DNA of 64,000 nucleotides, taken from contig CAYLMK010000010.1 in NCBI GenBank assembly GCA_964384945.1, positions 147,554 to 211,553 of the forward strand, given 5' to 3'. A program made the translations under genes and the position numbers. Shown one piece after another: positions 42,265-52,214 of the stretch. Below the pieces are notes generated by a model. It saw nothing but the letters and a program-made list of their open reading frames with translations. It was not told where the DNA came from and searched no databases. The stretch is from S015-6 sp964384945. Its GTDB lineage: Bacteria > Desulfobacterota > DSWW01. Position 1 is the stretch's first letter. Each line of letters opens with the position of its first letter.

Positions 42265-43416
42265 TCAACCGTCCTGCATGATCTCCTTGTGGGTAAGCTC
42301 CGGCGCGGCCTTCTCCTGCTCGTAGACCAGGACCCCGAGTTCCGCATAACGGGGGCGGATCCTGTCGCTCAGCAGGCCGATCCGTTTCAGGTTCGGGACG
42401 ATGCGTTTGAACATGCTCTGCCGGAAGGCGGCCATCATCTCGGATTCGAGAGCTGATTTTGCCCACTCCGAGCGTTTCATGCGGTGGGCGAAGAATTCGT
42501 CGTAGAGCTCGTAAGCGATGAAGCGGTTGCGAAGCATGAGCGAGACCTCGTAAGCCCAGTCTTCCCTGTCGGCCCGCTCCCTTTCACTCAGCCCGTTCGT
42601 GTAGAGTTTTTCGAGAGCGAGCACGCCGTAGTGCACATGCCGGGCCTCGTCCCGGATCACGTAATCGAGGATCTGCTTGAGGAGCGGTTCATCGAGCACC
42701 TCATAAAAGGTCCGGAACGCCCCGAGGGCCAGGCCTTCCACCATGATCTGCATTCCCAGGAACTTGAAATCCCACCGGGAGTCCCCCATCAGGGCATCGA
42801 GGACCACGTACAGGTTGTCGTTGATCTCGTAAACCTTCTTGAGCTTCTCCGACAGATAGCGGTGGAATGCCTCGAGGTGCCGGGCCTCGTCGACCACCTG
42901 AGTTCCGCCGAAGAGCTTGCCGTCCACCCACGGGACAGCCGTCGTCACCTGGGCCGTGGCAAACAGGGCCCCCTGCTCGCCGTGGAGAAACTGGCTGAAG
43001 ATCCAGCTCACAAAGGCGTGGCGGAAGGCCCCTTTTTCCTTGTCCGACATTGTCTGCCACACTCCCATGGACCCGGCGGGGATGAACTTGTCGGGCAGGA
43101 TCGGCCTCTTCTGGTCGGTCGGATCCACATCGATCGACCAGTCGATGTCCTTGGCCGCGTTCCATTGCGATCCCTTTGCCATCTCGTAGAGTTGCTGCAT
43201 CTTCGTGATCTCGCCCCGGCGGTATTTCCAGTCGAAGGTGGTCTCGTAGGAAACCGGCACAACGGTCTTTTCCTCGTTTCTGCCCTTTTGCAGGATGAGC
43301 CCCCGATAGGCCGGCCCGAGAAAAGATGCGAGAACCCGCACATTGCGGCTGGCCGTCGCCTCCGGCAGAAGCGTCGCGGCGTTCACCGAATTCTTCACGA
43401 GTCTGGAGAGCTTCAT
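42265..43416 (-). CDS. ferritin-like diiron oxygenase-type protein
   Basis: 383 aa from ATG 43416, with GGAGG 7 bases upstream; a much longer open frame upstream is not supported. Residues about 100-310 form a four-helix bundle with two carboxylate/histidine motifs (DEARHLEAF and RDEARHVHYG) and additional Glu residues in HGEQGALF and MVEGLALG. This is the ligand set of a carboxylate-bridged diiron site (R2/ferritin-like oxygenases, AurF type). The substrate is unknown. Convergent with the arylsulfatase gene. Confidence 0.82.
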   Translation of the reverse strand: MKLSRLVKNSVNAATLLPEATASRNVRVLASFLGPAYRGLILQKGRNEEKTVVPVSYETTFDWKYRRGEITKMQQLYEMAKGSQWNAAKDIDWSIDVDPTDQKRPILPDKFIPAGSMGVWQTMSDKEKGAFRHAFVSWIFSQFLHGEQGALFATAQVTTAVPWVDGKLFGGTQVVDEARHLEAFHRYLSEKLKKVYEINDNLYVVLDALMGDSRWDFKFLGMQIMVEGLALGAFRTFYEVLDEPLLKQILDYVIRDEARHVHYGVLALEKLYTNGLSERERADREDWAYEVSLMLRNRFIAYELYDEFFAHRMKRSEWAKSALESEMMAAFRQSMFKRIVPNLKRIGLLSDRIRPRYAELGVLVYEQEKAAPELTHKEIMQDG

Positions 43417-43467
43417 TTCGGTACCTCCATGGCGGAGCGGACAGGATTCTTGGCAGCGATACGATAA

Positions 43468-43496
43468 ATTATAGCTCCATGGTAGGGATAATAGAA
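43468..43496 (-). promoter_or_regulatory. possible promoter of the diiron protein gene
   Basis: On the minus strand a perfect TATAAT (43473 to 43468) lies 51 bases before the ATG. The hexamer 17 bases upstream (TTCTAT) is only a partial -35. Confidence 0.35.
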
Positions 43497-43677
43497 GGCG
43501 AAAGATTGTTGCGCGCTTGCAGGGTTCTCGGGACGGGAAGGACAGGCCCTTTGTCCGATCCGCTGCAAGATGGTATTCTGGCGGTGGAAAGGCGGGCGGC
43601 GGAGGATGGGAGTGGATAGCGAAATGGTAATTGCTGAGGGTCAAGGCGCAAGAGCCGATAGCTGAAAAGGAGCCCCT

Positions 43678-44667
43678 ATGGGATTTCGTGTCTCGCCGGT
43701 TTGGTGGCCCGCGCTGGCCGCCGCCTCTCCGGCGCTCGTTCCCTGGATGATGAGCAAGAACCGAGCCTTTCAAGAGAACCGCGGCAGGGCCGCCCGAATG
43801 AACGAGGAAAGGATAGAGGCGGCGAAGCCGCTCCCCCTGCCGGCCCTCAAGGAGTTGAGACTGACCGTCGTTTGCGAGCACGAGCACCTGGAGGGATTCC
43901 GGGGAGAGGCCGGGGTCTCCTACCTGCTCCGAAGCGAGCAGGGCTCCCTCCTCTATGACATCGGGTTCGGTGCCCAGTACCCGACCTTCGCCACGAACAC
44001 CTCGCTTCTGGGCCTCCGAATGGAGGACGTGGACGCGCTCGCCATTTCCCACCTTCACGCCGACCACATGGGCGGGCTGAAGGCCCAGCGCAGCCGCCGC
44101 GTCCTCGTGCCCGCGGAGTTCGGCGCGGCCGGGGCCAGGCCCTGCTACGTGCCGGACGCGGCCCAAGCGGAAGGCTTTGACCTTCGGATCACCTTCGAGC
44201 CGCAGATGCTCGAGGCCGGCATCGCATCGACCGGGCCCCTTGCCAGAAGCCTCTACTTCTTCGGGCTCACCCAGGAGCAGGCCCTGGTGGCCCACGTCCG
44301 GGGCAAGGGTTTGTTCGTACTCACCGGATGCGGGCATCCGACGATCGAGGTTGTGCTCCGCATGGTGCGGCGCCTGTCCGCGGAGCCGGTCTACGCGATC
44401 GGGGGCGGGCTCCACTTCCCGGTCACCAAGGGGCGGGGCAGCTACGCCGGCTTCCAGCTTCAGATGATCGTCGGCACCGGGAAGCCCTGGTGGGAGCGGG
44501 TGACGGACGAGGATCTCACGAAGACCATCGAGGCGATACGGAAGGAGAATCCCAAACGGCTTCTCCTCTCGGCGCACGACACCTGCGATCACGCCCTGCG
44601 CCGGCTCGCCGGCGAAGTGGATGCGGAGGTGGAGGTACTCAAGGCCGGGGCGACCTACACGCTGTGA
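43678..44667 (+). CDS. MBL-fold metal-dependent hydrolase
   Basis: 329 aa, preceded by AAAGGAG. The HLHADHMGG motif (HxHxDH) near 125 and later metal-binding His residues (GCGHPTIE, SAHDTCDH) define a metallo-beta-lactamase fold. The layout resembles DHPMP-synthase-like or methylpterin-type hydrolases more than beta-lactamases. The N-terminus has one hydrophobic stretch (about 8-24) that could be a signal anchor. It ends 25 bases before glpA and could be co-transcribed with it. Confidence 0.82.
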   Translation: MGFRVSPVWWPALAAASPALVPWMMSKNRAFQENRGRAARMNEERIEAAKPLPLPALKELRLTVVCEHEHLEGFRGEAGVSYLLRSEQGSLLYDIGFGAQYPTFATNTSLLGLRMEDVDALAISHLHADHMGGLKAQRSRRVLVPAEFGAAGARPCYVPDAAQAEGFDLRITFEPQMLEAGIASTGPLARSLYFFGLTQEQALVAHVRGKGLFVLTGCGHPTIEVVLRMVRRLSAEPVYAIGGGLHFPVTKGRGSYAGFQLQMIVGTGKPWWERVTDEDLTKTIEAIRKENPKRLLLSAHDTCDHALRRLAGEVDAEVEVLKAGATYTL

Positions 44668-44692
44668 CAGGGTTGGGCGGTTGGCCTGAGAC

Positions 44693-46243
44693 ATGAGGAT
44701 CGAAACCCGGGTACTGGTCATTGGCGGCGGGCTCACCGGGGCGGGCGTACTCCGCGACCTTGCTCTGCGAGGCGTTCCGGCGGTTCTTCTCGAGAGAAGG
44801 GACCTGAATGCGGGCGCGTCGGGGGCGAATCACGGCCTGCTGCACAGCGGCGGGCGCTACGTCGTCACCGATCCCGCCTCGGCGCTGGAGTGCCTCAGGG
44901 AAAACGCGGTGCTGAAGCGCATCGCGTCGGGCTGCGTGGAGGACACCGGAGGCCTGTTCGTGGCCCTGGAGGAAGACCCGGACGGGTTCATCGCGGATTT
45001 CATTTCTTCCGCTGCGAGGGTCGGGCTGCCCGCCGAACAGGCGGACTTGAAAGAGGTCCTCGACGACGAACCCTCTCTCCACCCTCGTATCAAGGCCGCG
45101 TTCCGGGTGCCTGACGCATCGATCAATCCCTTCCTGACGACAGAGGCAAACCTCAAGGCCGCCCGGGGCCTCGGCGCGCGCGTCCTCTTTCACACGCAGG
45201 TGACCTCCATGCGTCGCCAGGGAAGGAGGATCACCCGGGTCGAGGCGATCCATGCCAAGACGGGCGAGGCCGTGGAGGTGTTCGCCGAGCAGATCGTGAG
45301 CGCCGCGGGCCCCTGGGTCGGCGAGATCGGCGCCCTCGCCGGGGCCGACATCCGCATCGCGTACTCCCAGGGCAGTCTGCTGATTACGAACTCCAGGCTG
45401 GTCAACCGCGTCGTCAATCGGCTGCGGCCCCCTTCCGACGGGGACATCGTGGTACCCGGGGAGACGGTGACGATCACCGGCACCAACTCGATCCGCGTGG
45501 AAAGCCTGGATCATCTCCGCACGAGCGCCTCCGAGGTGGACCGTCTGATCGCAGAGGCGGCCAAGATGGTGCCTGCGCTCGATGCCGCGCGGTTCATCCG
45601 GGTCTACGCGGGAGTTCGGCCGCTGGTGTTGACCGACCCCGGGGAGTCGGACAGGGCGATTTCGAGGACCTTCACCGTCTTCGACCATGAGGCGGACGGG
45701 ATCGAGAACCTGGTCAGCATCGCAGGGGGCAAGCTCACCACCTATCGGCTGATGGCGGAAAGGGCGGTCGACCTCGTCTGCGAGCGGCTCGGGGTCGCGG
45801 AGCACTGCAGGACGGCCGAGGTGCCCCTTCCGGGGAGCGAACAGGGGCAGTCTTTGGATACCCGGCAGAGGCTGGAACGCCTGCGGGTCTCTCCGCCGGA
45901 AGGCGAGGTTCTCTGCGAATGCGAGATGGTCGGGCGGCAGCAGGTCGAGGAGCTCGTGCAGGAACTCGGAAGGCTCGGCCATCCCATCGAGCCGAACGCA
46001 ATCCGGCTTCGCTCCCGCCTGGGCATGGGCTCCTGTCAGGGAGGCTTCTGCGGCTATCGCACGATCGGTTATCTCTACGAGAGGGGTTTCGTCTCGAACC
46101 GGAAGGGAAACGAGCTTCTCGTCGACTTTCTGGAAAGGCGTTGGAACGGCATCCGGCCCATGCTCTGGGGGGAACAGCTTCGCCAGGAACAGCTCCTCGA
46201 GGCGATCTACTGCGGCAGCCTGAACATCGACGGGAGCCTCTGA
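44693..46243 (+). CDS. glpA: anaerobic glycerol-3-phosphate dehydrogenase subunit A
   Basis: 516 aa. FAD flavoprotein that oxidises sn-glycerol-3-phosphate to dihydroxyacetone phosphate. The Rossmann motif VIGGGLTGAG is at the N-terminus, and the substrate/FAD pattern GASGANHGLLHSGGRYVV follows. The C-terminal BFD-like domain has CECEM and CQGGFC cysteines for a [2Fe-2S] cluster. Length and order match GlpA. It is followed by glpB 3 bases later and then glpC. Confidence 0.94.
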   Translation: MRIETRVLVIGGGLTGAGVLRDLALRGVPAVLLERRDLNAGASGANHGLLHSGGRYVVTDPASALECLRENAVLKRIASGCVEDTGGLFVALEEDPDGFIADFISSAARVGLPAEQADLKEVLDDEPSLHPRIKAAFRVPDASINPFLTTEANLKAARGLGARVLFHTQVTSMRRQGRRITRVEAIHAKTGEAVEVFAEQIVSAAGPWVGEIGALAGADIRIAYSQGSLLITNSRLVNRVVNRLRPPSDGDIVVPGETVTITGTNSIRVESLDHLRTSASEVDRLIAEAAKMVPALDAARFIRVYAGVRPLVLTDPGESDRAISRTFTVFDHEADGIENLVSIAGGKLTTYRLMAERAVDLVCERLGVAEHCRTAEVPLPGSEQGQSLDTRQRLERLRVSPPEGEVLCECEMVGRQQVEELVQELGRLGHPIEPNAIRLRSRLGMGSCQGGFCGYRTIGYLYERGFVSNRKGNELLVDFLERRWNGIRPMLWGEQLRQEQLLEAIYCGSLNIDGSL

Positions 46244-46246
46244 GCC

Positions 46247-47560
46247 ATGACGATGCGGACCGAGTGCGACCTGCTGATCGTGGGCGGAGGCCTCACAGGG
46301 CTTGTGGCGGCCTGGCGGGCCCAGCGGGCCGGCCTGAAGACGGTGCTCGTCGCCCAGGGAGCGGGCAGCCTTCCCTTCACGTCGGGCGCCCTGGATCTAC
46401 TGGCCGTTTACCCCACCGAGACGAAGCGGTACCGGGAAAGCCCGTGGGAGGCCCTGTCCGAGCTGGTCGAGCGCGAACCGGCCCATCCCTACGGCCGGTT
46501 GGGCCTCCGAAGGGTCAGGGCCGCCGTGGAGGAATTCCTCCCTTACATGGAAGCGGGCCCGCTGGCTTACTATCGGAGGGGAGAGCTCAACATGGCGATC
46601 GTCACCGGCGCGGGGACGATCAAGCCGACGTATGCCGTTTCGGCGAGCATGAAGAACAACCGGCTCGCCTGGAACCGGCGTCGGCCCACCCTGATTCTCG
46701 GATTCGAGGGCTTTCCGGACTTCTCGCCGGAGCAGGTTGTCGGCAATCTGCAAGACCGGTGGGTCGGACTGAGGGCGGCAAGGCTTGACCGTTCGGTATT
46801 CTCCGGCAGCCTTCGGCGGCTCACTCTCGCGCACCTTGCCGCCGAGTTCGAAAGGACCGAGTTTCGTGACCGGTTCGCAGGGGCCGTGAAGCCGCTCCTC
46901 GGGCGGAGCCGGTTTCTCGGTCTGCCCGCCGTTCTGGGCTTCGAGAGCGTGACCGACATCTGCCGCGACCTGGAGGAGAAGCTGGGCGCAGCGGTGTTCG
47001 AAATCCCGCTGCTCACGCCTTCCCTGCCCGGGATGAGAATGGCGGACATGCTCAAGCGCGACCTCCTCGCCGCCGGGGTGGACTGCCGGCAGGGAGCCCC
47101 GGTCGGCAGGCTGGACCGGGAAGGAAAGAAGATCACGGCCGCCCATCGTTCGGGCAAGACCCGTGAGGAGGAAATCCTGGCCGGGCACGTGATTCTCGCC
47201 ACAGGCCGGTTCTTCGGAGGCGGCCTGGAGGCGGGCCGGCAGGGGGTGCGGGAGGTGTTGCTGGGCCTGCCGGTGGAGGCCCCGTCGGATCGGGACAACT
47301 GGCACATGGCGAGCTTTCTCGGTGCCCCGGGCCATCCCATCAACCGTGTGGGCGTGAAGGTGGACCCCTCGTTGCGGCCCCTCGGCACGGACGGCCAGCC
47401 GCTTTACGAGAACCTGTTTGCGGCGGGGGCCCTGCTGGCGGGTCACGATTGGGTGCGGGAGAAGTCGGGGGCCGGGATCTGTCTGGCCACGGGCCATGCG
47501 GCGGTGGAGTCCGTGATCGCTCAACGCTGCCGGGCGGTGCCGGCGGGAGGGAAGCCATGA
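46247..47560 (+). CDS. glpB: anaerobic glycerol-3-phosphate dehydrogenase subunit B
   Basis: 437 aa. FAD/NAD-binding motif LIVGGGLTGLVAAWRAQRAG at the N-terminus, with GALDLLAVYP soon after, as in GlpB. GlpB carries FMN and passes electrons from GlpA to GlpC. It starts 3 bases after glpA and overlaps the next gene by 4 bases (ATGA). Confidence 0.94.
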   Translation: MTMRTECDLLIVGGGLTGLVAAWRAQRAGLKTVLVAQGAGSLPFTSGALDLLAVYPTETKRYRESPWEALSELVEREPAHPYGRLGLRRVRAAVEEFLPYMEAGPLAYYRRGELNMAIVTGAGTIKPTYAVSASMKNNRLAWNRRRPTLILGFEGFPDFSPEQVVGNLQDRWVGLRAARLDRSVFSGSLRRLTLAHLAAEFERTEFRDRFAGAVKPLLGRSRFLGLPAVLGFESVTDICRDLEEKLGAAVFEIPLLTPSLPGMRMADMLKRDLLAAGVDCRQGAPVGRLDREGKKITAAHRSGKTREEEILAGHVILATGRFFGGGLEAGRQGVREVLLGLPVEAPSDRDNWHMASFLGAPGHPINRVGVKVDPSLRPLGTDGQPLYENLFAAGALLAGHDWVREKSGAGICLATGHAAVESVIAQRCRAVPAGGKP

Positions 47561-48783
47561 GCAGGGGGCGCCTCGACGAGGAGGTCAGGCGGCATGCCCG
47601 CGAGGCCCTTCGGAGGCTCGTTCTGGAGAGCGGCGGGGATCGCTGCCTGTCCTGCGGTGCCTGCACGGCCGGGTGTCCGGTTTCGGACTGGAGCGACGAG
47701 CGGCTGGATCCCAGGCGCCTCGTCCGGCTGATCCAGAACGGCCTGGGCGACCTCGTCGTGGAGATGGACTGGATCTGGCACTGCACCGAGTGCGGCCGGT
47801 GCGAGTTCACGTGCCCGGCGGGCGTGGATCCGGGCGCCCTCGTCGCCCGGGCCCGGGGCCTGGTGCCCCGCGAACTGTCGCCCGGCCAGATCCAGAAGAC
47901 CGCCGACCTGCATCGCACCGTCTCGAACAACATGGGGATCGAGGTCAAGGACTGGCTGGAGACTGTGGCCTGGATGGCCGACGAGCTTCGAGAGGAAATC
48001 CGGGACCTCGAGGTGCCTGTCGAGAAACCGGGTTCCGAGTATTTTGCGACGATCAACTCCAAGCTCCCCATGTACTATCCGGCCGATCTGCAGGACATCT
48101 TCAAAATCTTTCACGCTGCCGGAGTGAGCTGGACGCTTCCGGAGAAGTGGTGGGAGGGGACCAATTACGCCATGTTCACGGACGACGAGGCGGCGTGGGA
48201 GGAGACGCTTTGCCGGCAGATGGAAACGGTGGAACGGCTCGGCTGCACAAAGATGGCCTACACGGAATGCGGGCACGGCTACTACGCCACGGTCGCCGGC
48301 TACGAGCGGTTCGGGATGAAGCCGCGCTTCGAGGTCGTTCATGTGGTCGAACTCTATGCCCGATGGATCCGCGAGGGCCGCCTGAAACTCGATCCGAACC
48401 GTAACCCCCGGCGCATCACGCTCCACGACCCTTGCAATGTGGTGCGCAAGGCCTCGATGGGCGGCTTTGCCTCCATCGCCGAGGACGCGAGGTTCGTACT
48501 CGCCAGCATCTGCGGGGACGTTGTCGAGATGACGCCGAACCGGGATGCCAACTACTGCTGCAGCGGGGGGGGAGGCGCCCTGATCGCCGGCTTCAAGAAT
48601 GCCCGGACACATTACGGGAAGGTGAAGGTGGACCAGATCGATCGGACCGGGGCGGATCTGGTCTGCACCCCCTGTGTGAACTGCTTCGATGCCCTGGGCA
48701 ACCTGGCCCGTGAATACGGACGGCCCTGGAGGCCCGTCCATCTCTGGAAGCTACTCGCCGAGGCGATCGTCCTGGACGGATGA
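47557..48783 (+). CDS. glpC: GlpC-like Fe-S subunit
   Basis: 408 aa from ATG 47557. The N-terminus has two [4Fe-4S] motifs: CLSCGACTAGCP and CTECGRCEFTCP. Of the two CCG domains expected in GlpC, the second is clear (HDPCN and YCCSGGGG, then CTPCVNC), whereas the first lacks its Cys-rich signature and instead contains TECGHGYYA. The hydrophobic membrane-anchor tail of E. coli GlpC is not obvious. It should pass electrons from GlpAB to a quinone or to another carrier. The divergent first CCG domain is closer to DsrK/HmeD-type subunits. Confidence 0.85.
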   Translation: MSRGRLDEEVRRHAREALRRLVLESGGDRCLSCGACTAGCPVSDWSDERLDPRRLVRLIQNGLGDLVVEMDWIWHCTECGRCEFTCPAGVDPGALVARARGLVPRELSPGQIQKTADLHRTVSNNMGIEVKDWLETVAWMADELREEIRDLEVPVEKPGSEYFATINSKLPMYYPADLQDIFKIFHAAGVSWTLPEKWWEGTNYAMFTDDEAAWEETLCRQMETVERLGCTKMAYTECGHGYYATVAGYERFGMKPRFEVVHVVELYARWIREGRLKLDPNRNPRRITLHDPCNVVRKASMGGFASIAEDARFVLASICGDVVEMTPNRDANYCCSGGGGALIAGFKNARTHYGKVKVDQIDRTGADLVCTPCVNCFDALGNLAREYGRPWRPVHLWKLLAEAIVLDG

Positions 48784-49056
48784 GCGGTCCGATGCGAGGA
48801 CACGGTAGGAAAGCCCTATCGGCGGGCTCCCGTGGGATTGGCCTCCGGCTATCGCCATGCCCGGGTCCGCGCCAGCGGCTAGGTCGTTCTGACGGAGCCT
48901 TCTTCGAGGTGCGCAACCCTGTCCCCGAATTCTTCATCTCATCCTTATACGCAAGAAGCTCTTTTCGTTCACTTCGGCGGCCCTTTGCACAGGGGGAAAA
49001 CCCTCCTCGATTTCGTTGACCAGGATGAGCCTGCCCTCGCGAGCAAGGGATGCGAG

Positions 49057-50271
49057 ATGGTCGATATGAATCCGAATTCTCTCCCCCTGCGGCTCCTTGC
49101 CTGCGTGGGGTTGCTGCTCACGGTCGCTCCGGGCTGTGATTCCACCGACTTGGCCAAGGTCGGCTCCGCGCAGGTCTGCGAGGCCGGCGAGAGGATGTGC
49201 GACCCCGAGGGCAAACCCATGTTGTGTGAAGAAGGCCGCTGGGTGGCGCAAGGTCCCTGCGGCAGATGGTCGTTCTGCAATTACGGTGTCTGCCAGGAGT
49301 CCATGGTCGATCTTCCTGCCGACGAATCCCCGCACCAGAGCCTGGTCGAGTGGTGGTACTTCACGGGCCACCTGTTCGACCCGGACCGGAACGTCCACGG
49401 CTTCGAGCTGACCTTCTTTCTCTTCTCCAACCTGCTTCGCCTCCCGGTATGGATGATCCACACGGGGCTGGTGAATGAATCGACAAAGCAGCACGAGATG
49501 CAGAGCCTCTTTGAGACCGGGCCTCCGGAAGGCGCACCCGGCGAACTCGATCTCTCCGCAGCAGGACAAAAGATCGTCCGGCAGGGGTCAGACGTCTTTC
49601 TCCTCTCCGGCACAACGGGTCCCTCTGCGTTTGAACTGACCCTGACCGGCACCAAACGGCCCTGCTATCACGGGGGCAACGGCGTGATCCGCATGAGTTC
49701 GCTGACCGACAGCTCCTTCTATTACTCTCGCACGAGGCTCGAGGTCGAGGGGAGCCTCTTCACGGACGGCCGGGACATGCCGGTCACCGGCCAGGCATGG
49801 ATGGATCATCAGTGGGGGAATTTCCTGCCCTTTGTCCTTGCCGGGTGGGACTGGTTCTCGATCCAGCTTGCCGACGGATACGAGATCATGCTGTTCATCT
49901 TCCGAAGGGACAACGACGGCACCCCCTCGAGCATCGACTTCGCAACAGGATCCATCATGGACCCGCACGGCAACCAGGCCCCGATCCTCCTCGATGACTT
50001 CACCGTCACGGCCCTGGGTTCGTGGGTCAGCCATGCGACTGGCGGGACCTATCCGCAGAACTGGGAAATCGAGATCCCGAAACACGAAATCCGGTTGACC
50101 CTGACCACGAATGTGCCGGACCAGGAGATGCCGAACCCGGTGTGGAATTACTGGGAGGGGCGGGTCGAGGTGGGCGGGACAAGGGGCGGCAAGGAGGTCG
50201 AGGGCATGGGATTCGTGGAGCTGACCGGCTACGCCGGGCGGCCCATCCTTGCGGCGCGCTCTGCCGATTAG
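49057..50271 (+). CDS. CrtC/AttH-type secreted hydrolase-like lipoprotein
   Basis: 404 aa from ATG 49057 (AAGGGA upstream; ATG 49066 is an alternative). A hydrophobic leader ends at a cysteine (VAPGC), so it may be a lipoprotein, although the lipobox is loose. A short Cys-rich segment (about 40-80: CEAGERMC, CEEGRW, CGRWSFC) precedes the main domain. From about 80 the COG5621/CrtC pattern appears (VEWWYFTGHLFDPDRNVHGFELTFF, MDHQWGNF). Related proteins include carotenoid hydratases and predicted secreted hydrolases. Substrate unknown. Confidence 0.75.
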   Translation: MVDMNPNSLPLRLLACVGLLLTVAPGCDSTDLAKVGSAQVCEAGERMCDPEGKPMLCEEGRWVAQGPCGRWSFCNYGVCQESMVDLPADESPHQSLVEWWYFTGHLFDPDRNVHGFELTFFLFSNLLRLPVWMIHTGLVNESTKQHEMQSLFETGPPEGAPGELDLSAAGQKIVRQGSDVFLLSGTTGPSAFELTLTGTKRPCYHGGNGVIRMSSLTDSSFYYSRTRLEVEGSLFTDGRDMPVTGQAWMDHQWGNFLPFVLAGWDWFSIQLADGYEIMLFIFRRDNDGTPSSIDFATGSIMDPHGNQAPILLDDFTVTALGSWVSHATGGTYPQNWEIEIPKHEIRLTLTTNVPDQEMPNPVWNYWEGRVEVGGTRGGKEVEGMGFVELTGYAGRPILAARSAD

Positions 50272-50349
50272 CACGATGCCCGGATCCGGGTAGAGTGCGG
50301 ATCGACAACATCCGCGCTCTTGCGTGTCGGATGATTTGTGGAGGAACAC

Positions 50350-50844
50350 ATGGAAACGAAATCTTCGACTCGAAGCGGCGCCGGCCTGATGTTGCTGCTC
50401 TGCATCCTTGTCGCGGCACTCACGACCCTGGATGCCTCAACTGCATCGGGGGGCATGGGCCCCTGGATGTTTTCCCCGCCGGAACCGCCTCCCCTGGTCC
50501 GGTTGACGGGCGTCCTGTTCCCTCTTCAGGAGAAGGCGGAACACACCGGACTGTACACTTTTCCAATCTTCATTGGAGCCCAGGAGCGGATCTTCCGCGT
50601 GGAGGAGGCCCGGTCTCTCACAGGGTCCCTTCTGGGAACCTCCCTCCTGAACGATCTCTTCCCTATGCGGCTGCGGTTCGTAGGACGGACGGAAGTCCTT
50701 CTGCAGGTCGAGGAGATGGCAGCCTCGGGCAGGACAGTGATCGTGACAGGGCGTCTCTACGTGGCCAACAACTGGTTACTGGTCGACTCCGTGGAGACAT
50801 CGGACCGGGATACAGACGCTTCAGGATCGACCCCTCCGGGTTGA
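50350..50844 (+). CDS. secreted protein of unknown function
   Basis: 164 aa from ATG 50350, with GGAGG upstream. A signal peptide of about 36 residues (LMLLLCILVAALTTL core) precedes a Pro-rich start and a beta-rich domain (VRLTGVLFPL, VIVTGRLYVANNWLLVD). No recognised family. It follows the CrtC/AttH-like gene by about 80 bases. Confidence 0.7.
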   Translation: METKSSTRSGAGLMLLLCILVAALTTLDASTASGGMGPWMFSPPEPPPLVRLTGVLFPLQEKAEHTGLYTFPIFIGAQERIFRVEEARSLTGSLLGTSLLNDLFPMRLRFVGRTEVLLQVEEMAASGRTVIVTGRLYVANNWLLVDSVETSDRDTDASGSTPPG

Positions 50845-51017
50845 AATCGCCGAGAGGGGGACCTTTTCGCCAAGGCGGTCGGCATCATCGGCGCGGGCAT
50901 CGGGCCCGCGCGGAAGGCTCGAAGGTCTGATGGGGGAACATTCACGCGGCCGGCCGGATGGATTCCAGTTACTATATCCCGCGCAGGTTCCTGGCCTCGC
51001 AGAAAGGGTGGTGCACC

Positions 51018-52214
51018 ATGAAAGGAGCGCTTGTGGCATGTATTCTGGGCGGCCTGCTGGTTCCCTGCGGTGTCTGCGCCGCCGATGATACCTTCAACAT
51101 CGACCTGCCGTTTTGCGGAAACCCATCCCGGGGCCTGGAGTCCACCGGCGAGATGCTCCTCGCCTCCGCTTCGGCCGTTCCGGGCCGGCCTGCCGAGGAG
51201 GTTGTCCGGTACCGCAAGGTCAGCGTGCAGGACAAGCCGGACATGATCGGCGGCGAGGCGTTTTCGTTCCTGTGCCCGGTCGACTGGAAGATGGAAGGGG
51301 GCATGGTCTGGCGCGACCATCCGGCCATGCCGGCCACGGTTCATCTGCGCATATTCAATCCAAAGGGACTGGAGCAATTGGAGAGCTTCCCGACCCTGGG
51401 CTTCAACTGGGGCGGCCTGCTCACGCCCGAGATGGGGTTCCCGGTGGGAGCCAATTACATGGGGAACGAGGTGCGTCCGCCTGTGCATAACGCCATGCAA
51501 TACCTGAAGGAAATCATCATCCCGCGCTACCGGGCCGACGTTCAGGTCCGGTTGATCGGCGAACAGGAGTTGCCGGAATGGGCAAAGGCGGTCAGCCAGC
51601 AGGCGGAACAGGTGCCGGGGGTGCAACTCCAGTCGCATGCCGGAAAGGTCCGACTCGCTTACAGCGTTCAAGGCCAGGCTGTCGAGGAGGACCTGTACTG
51701 CGTTCTGCAGACCGTCTTCCTGGCCGCGGCCGGCAACATGTACATCCAGACCGGAGAGCGCGTCCACGGCATGCGGGCCGCCGCAGGGCGCCTGGACGAG
51801 AGCACCCGCGTGATGCAGACGATGGTCACCTCGGTCCGGGTGAACCCGCAGTGGTTCAACCAGTACCAGCAGGTCTGCCAGGCCCTGCACAACATGCAGA
51901 TGCAGAGGATCCGGGCGGCCGGGCAGATCAGCCGGATCATCAGCGATACCAACCGCGAGATCAGCGACAGCATGTACGAATCCTGGCAACGCAGGCAGGA
52001 GTCCGAGGATCGCATCGCCCGGAAATGGACCGAGGCCTTTCGAGGCGTGGAGACCTATTACAACCCCGTCGACCAACGCCCGGTGGAATTGCCCTCCGGC
52101 TATCGCCACGCCTGGGTCAACGGAAACGGCGAAGTCGTTCTCACGGACCAGGCGGGATTCAACCCCAACGTCGAGCTCGGCGGCAGTTGGCAATCCTTGG
52201 AGCGCCGGGAATAG
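51018..52214 (+). CDS. exported protein of unknown function, helical C-terminal half
   Basis: 398 aa from ATG 51018. A signal peptide (MKGALVACILGGLLVPCGVCAA) leads into a mixed region of about 60-230 and a long helical segment (about 290-350, rich in Gln/Arg, for example MQMQRIRAAGQISRII). No recognised domain. Its neighbours also encode exported proteins, which suggests an envelope role. Confidence 0.7.
   Translation: MKGALVACILGGLLVPCGVCAADDTFNIDLPFCGNPSRGLESTGEMLLASASAVPGRPAEEVVRYRKVSVQDKPDMIGGEAFSFLCPVDWKMEGGMVWRDHPAMPATVHLRIFNPKGLEQLESFPTLGFNWGGLLTPEMGFPVGANYMGNEVRPPVHNAMQYLKEIIIPRYRADVQVRLIGEQELPEWAKAVSQQAEQVPGVQLQSHAGKVRLAYSVQGQAVEEDLYCVLQTVFLAAAGNMYIQTGERVHGMRAAAGRLDESTRVMQTMVTSVRVNPQWFNQYQQVCQALHNMQMQRIRAAGQISRIISDTNREISDSMYESWQRRQESEDRIARKWTEAFRGVETYYNPVDQRPVELPSGYRHAWVNGNGEVVLTDQAGFNPNVELGGSWQSLERRE

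Noticed and set aside
43417..44736. Upstream extension of the diiron protein frame to 44736
   Set aside because: The extension overlaps the MBL hydrolase on the opposite strand and has no homology. ATG 43416 has a strong ribosome site.
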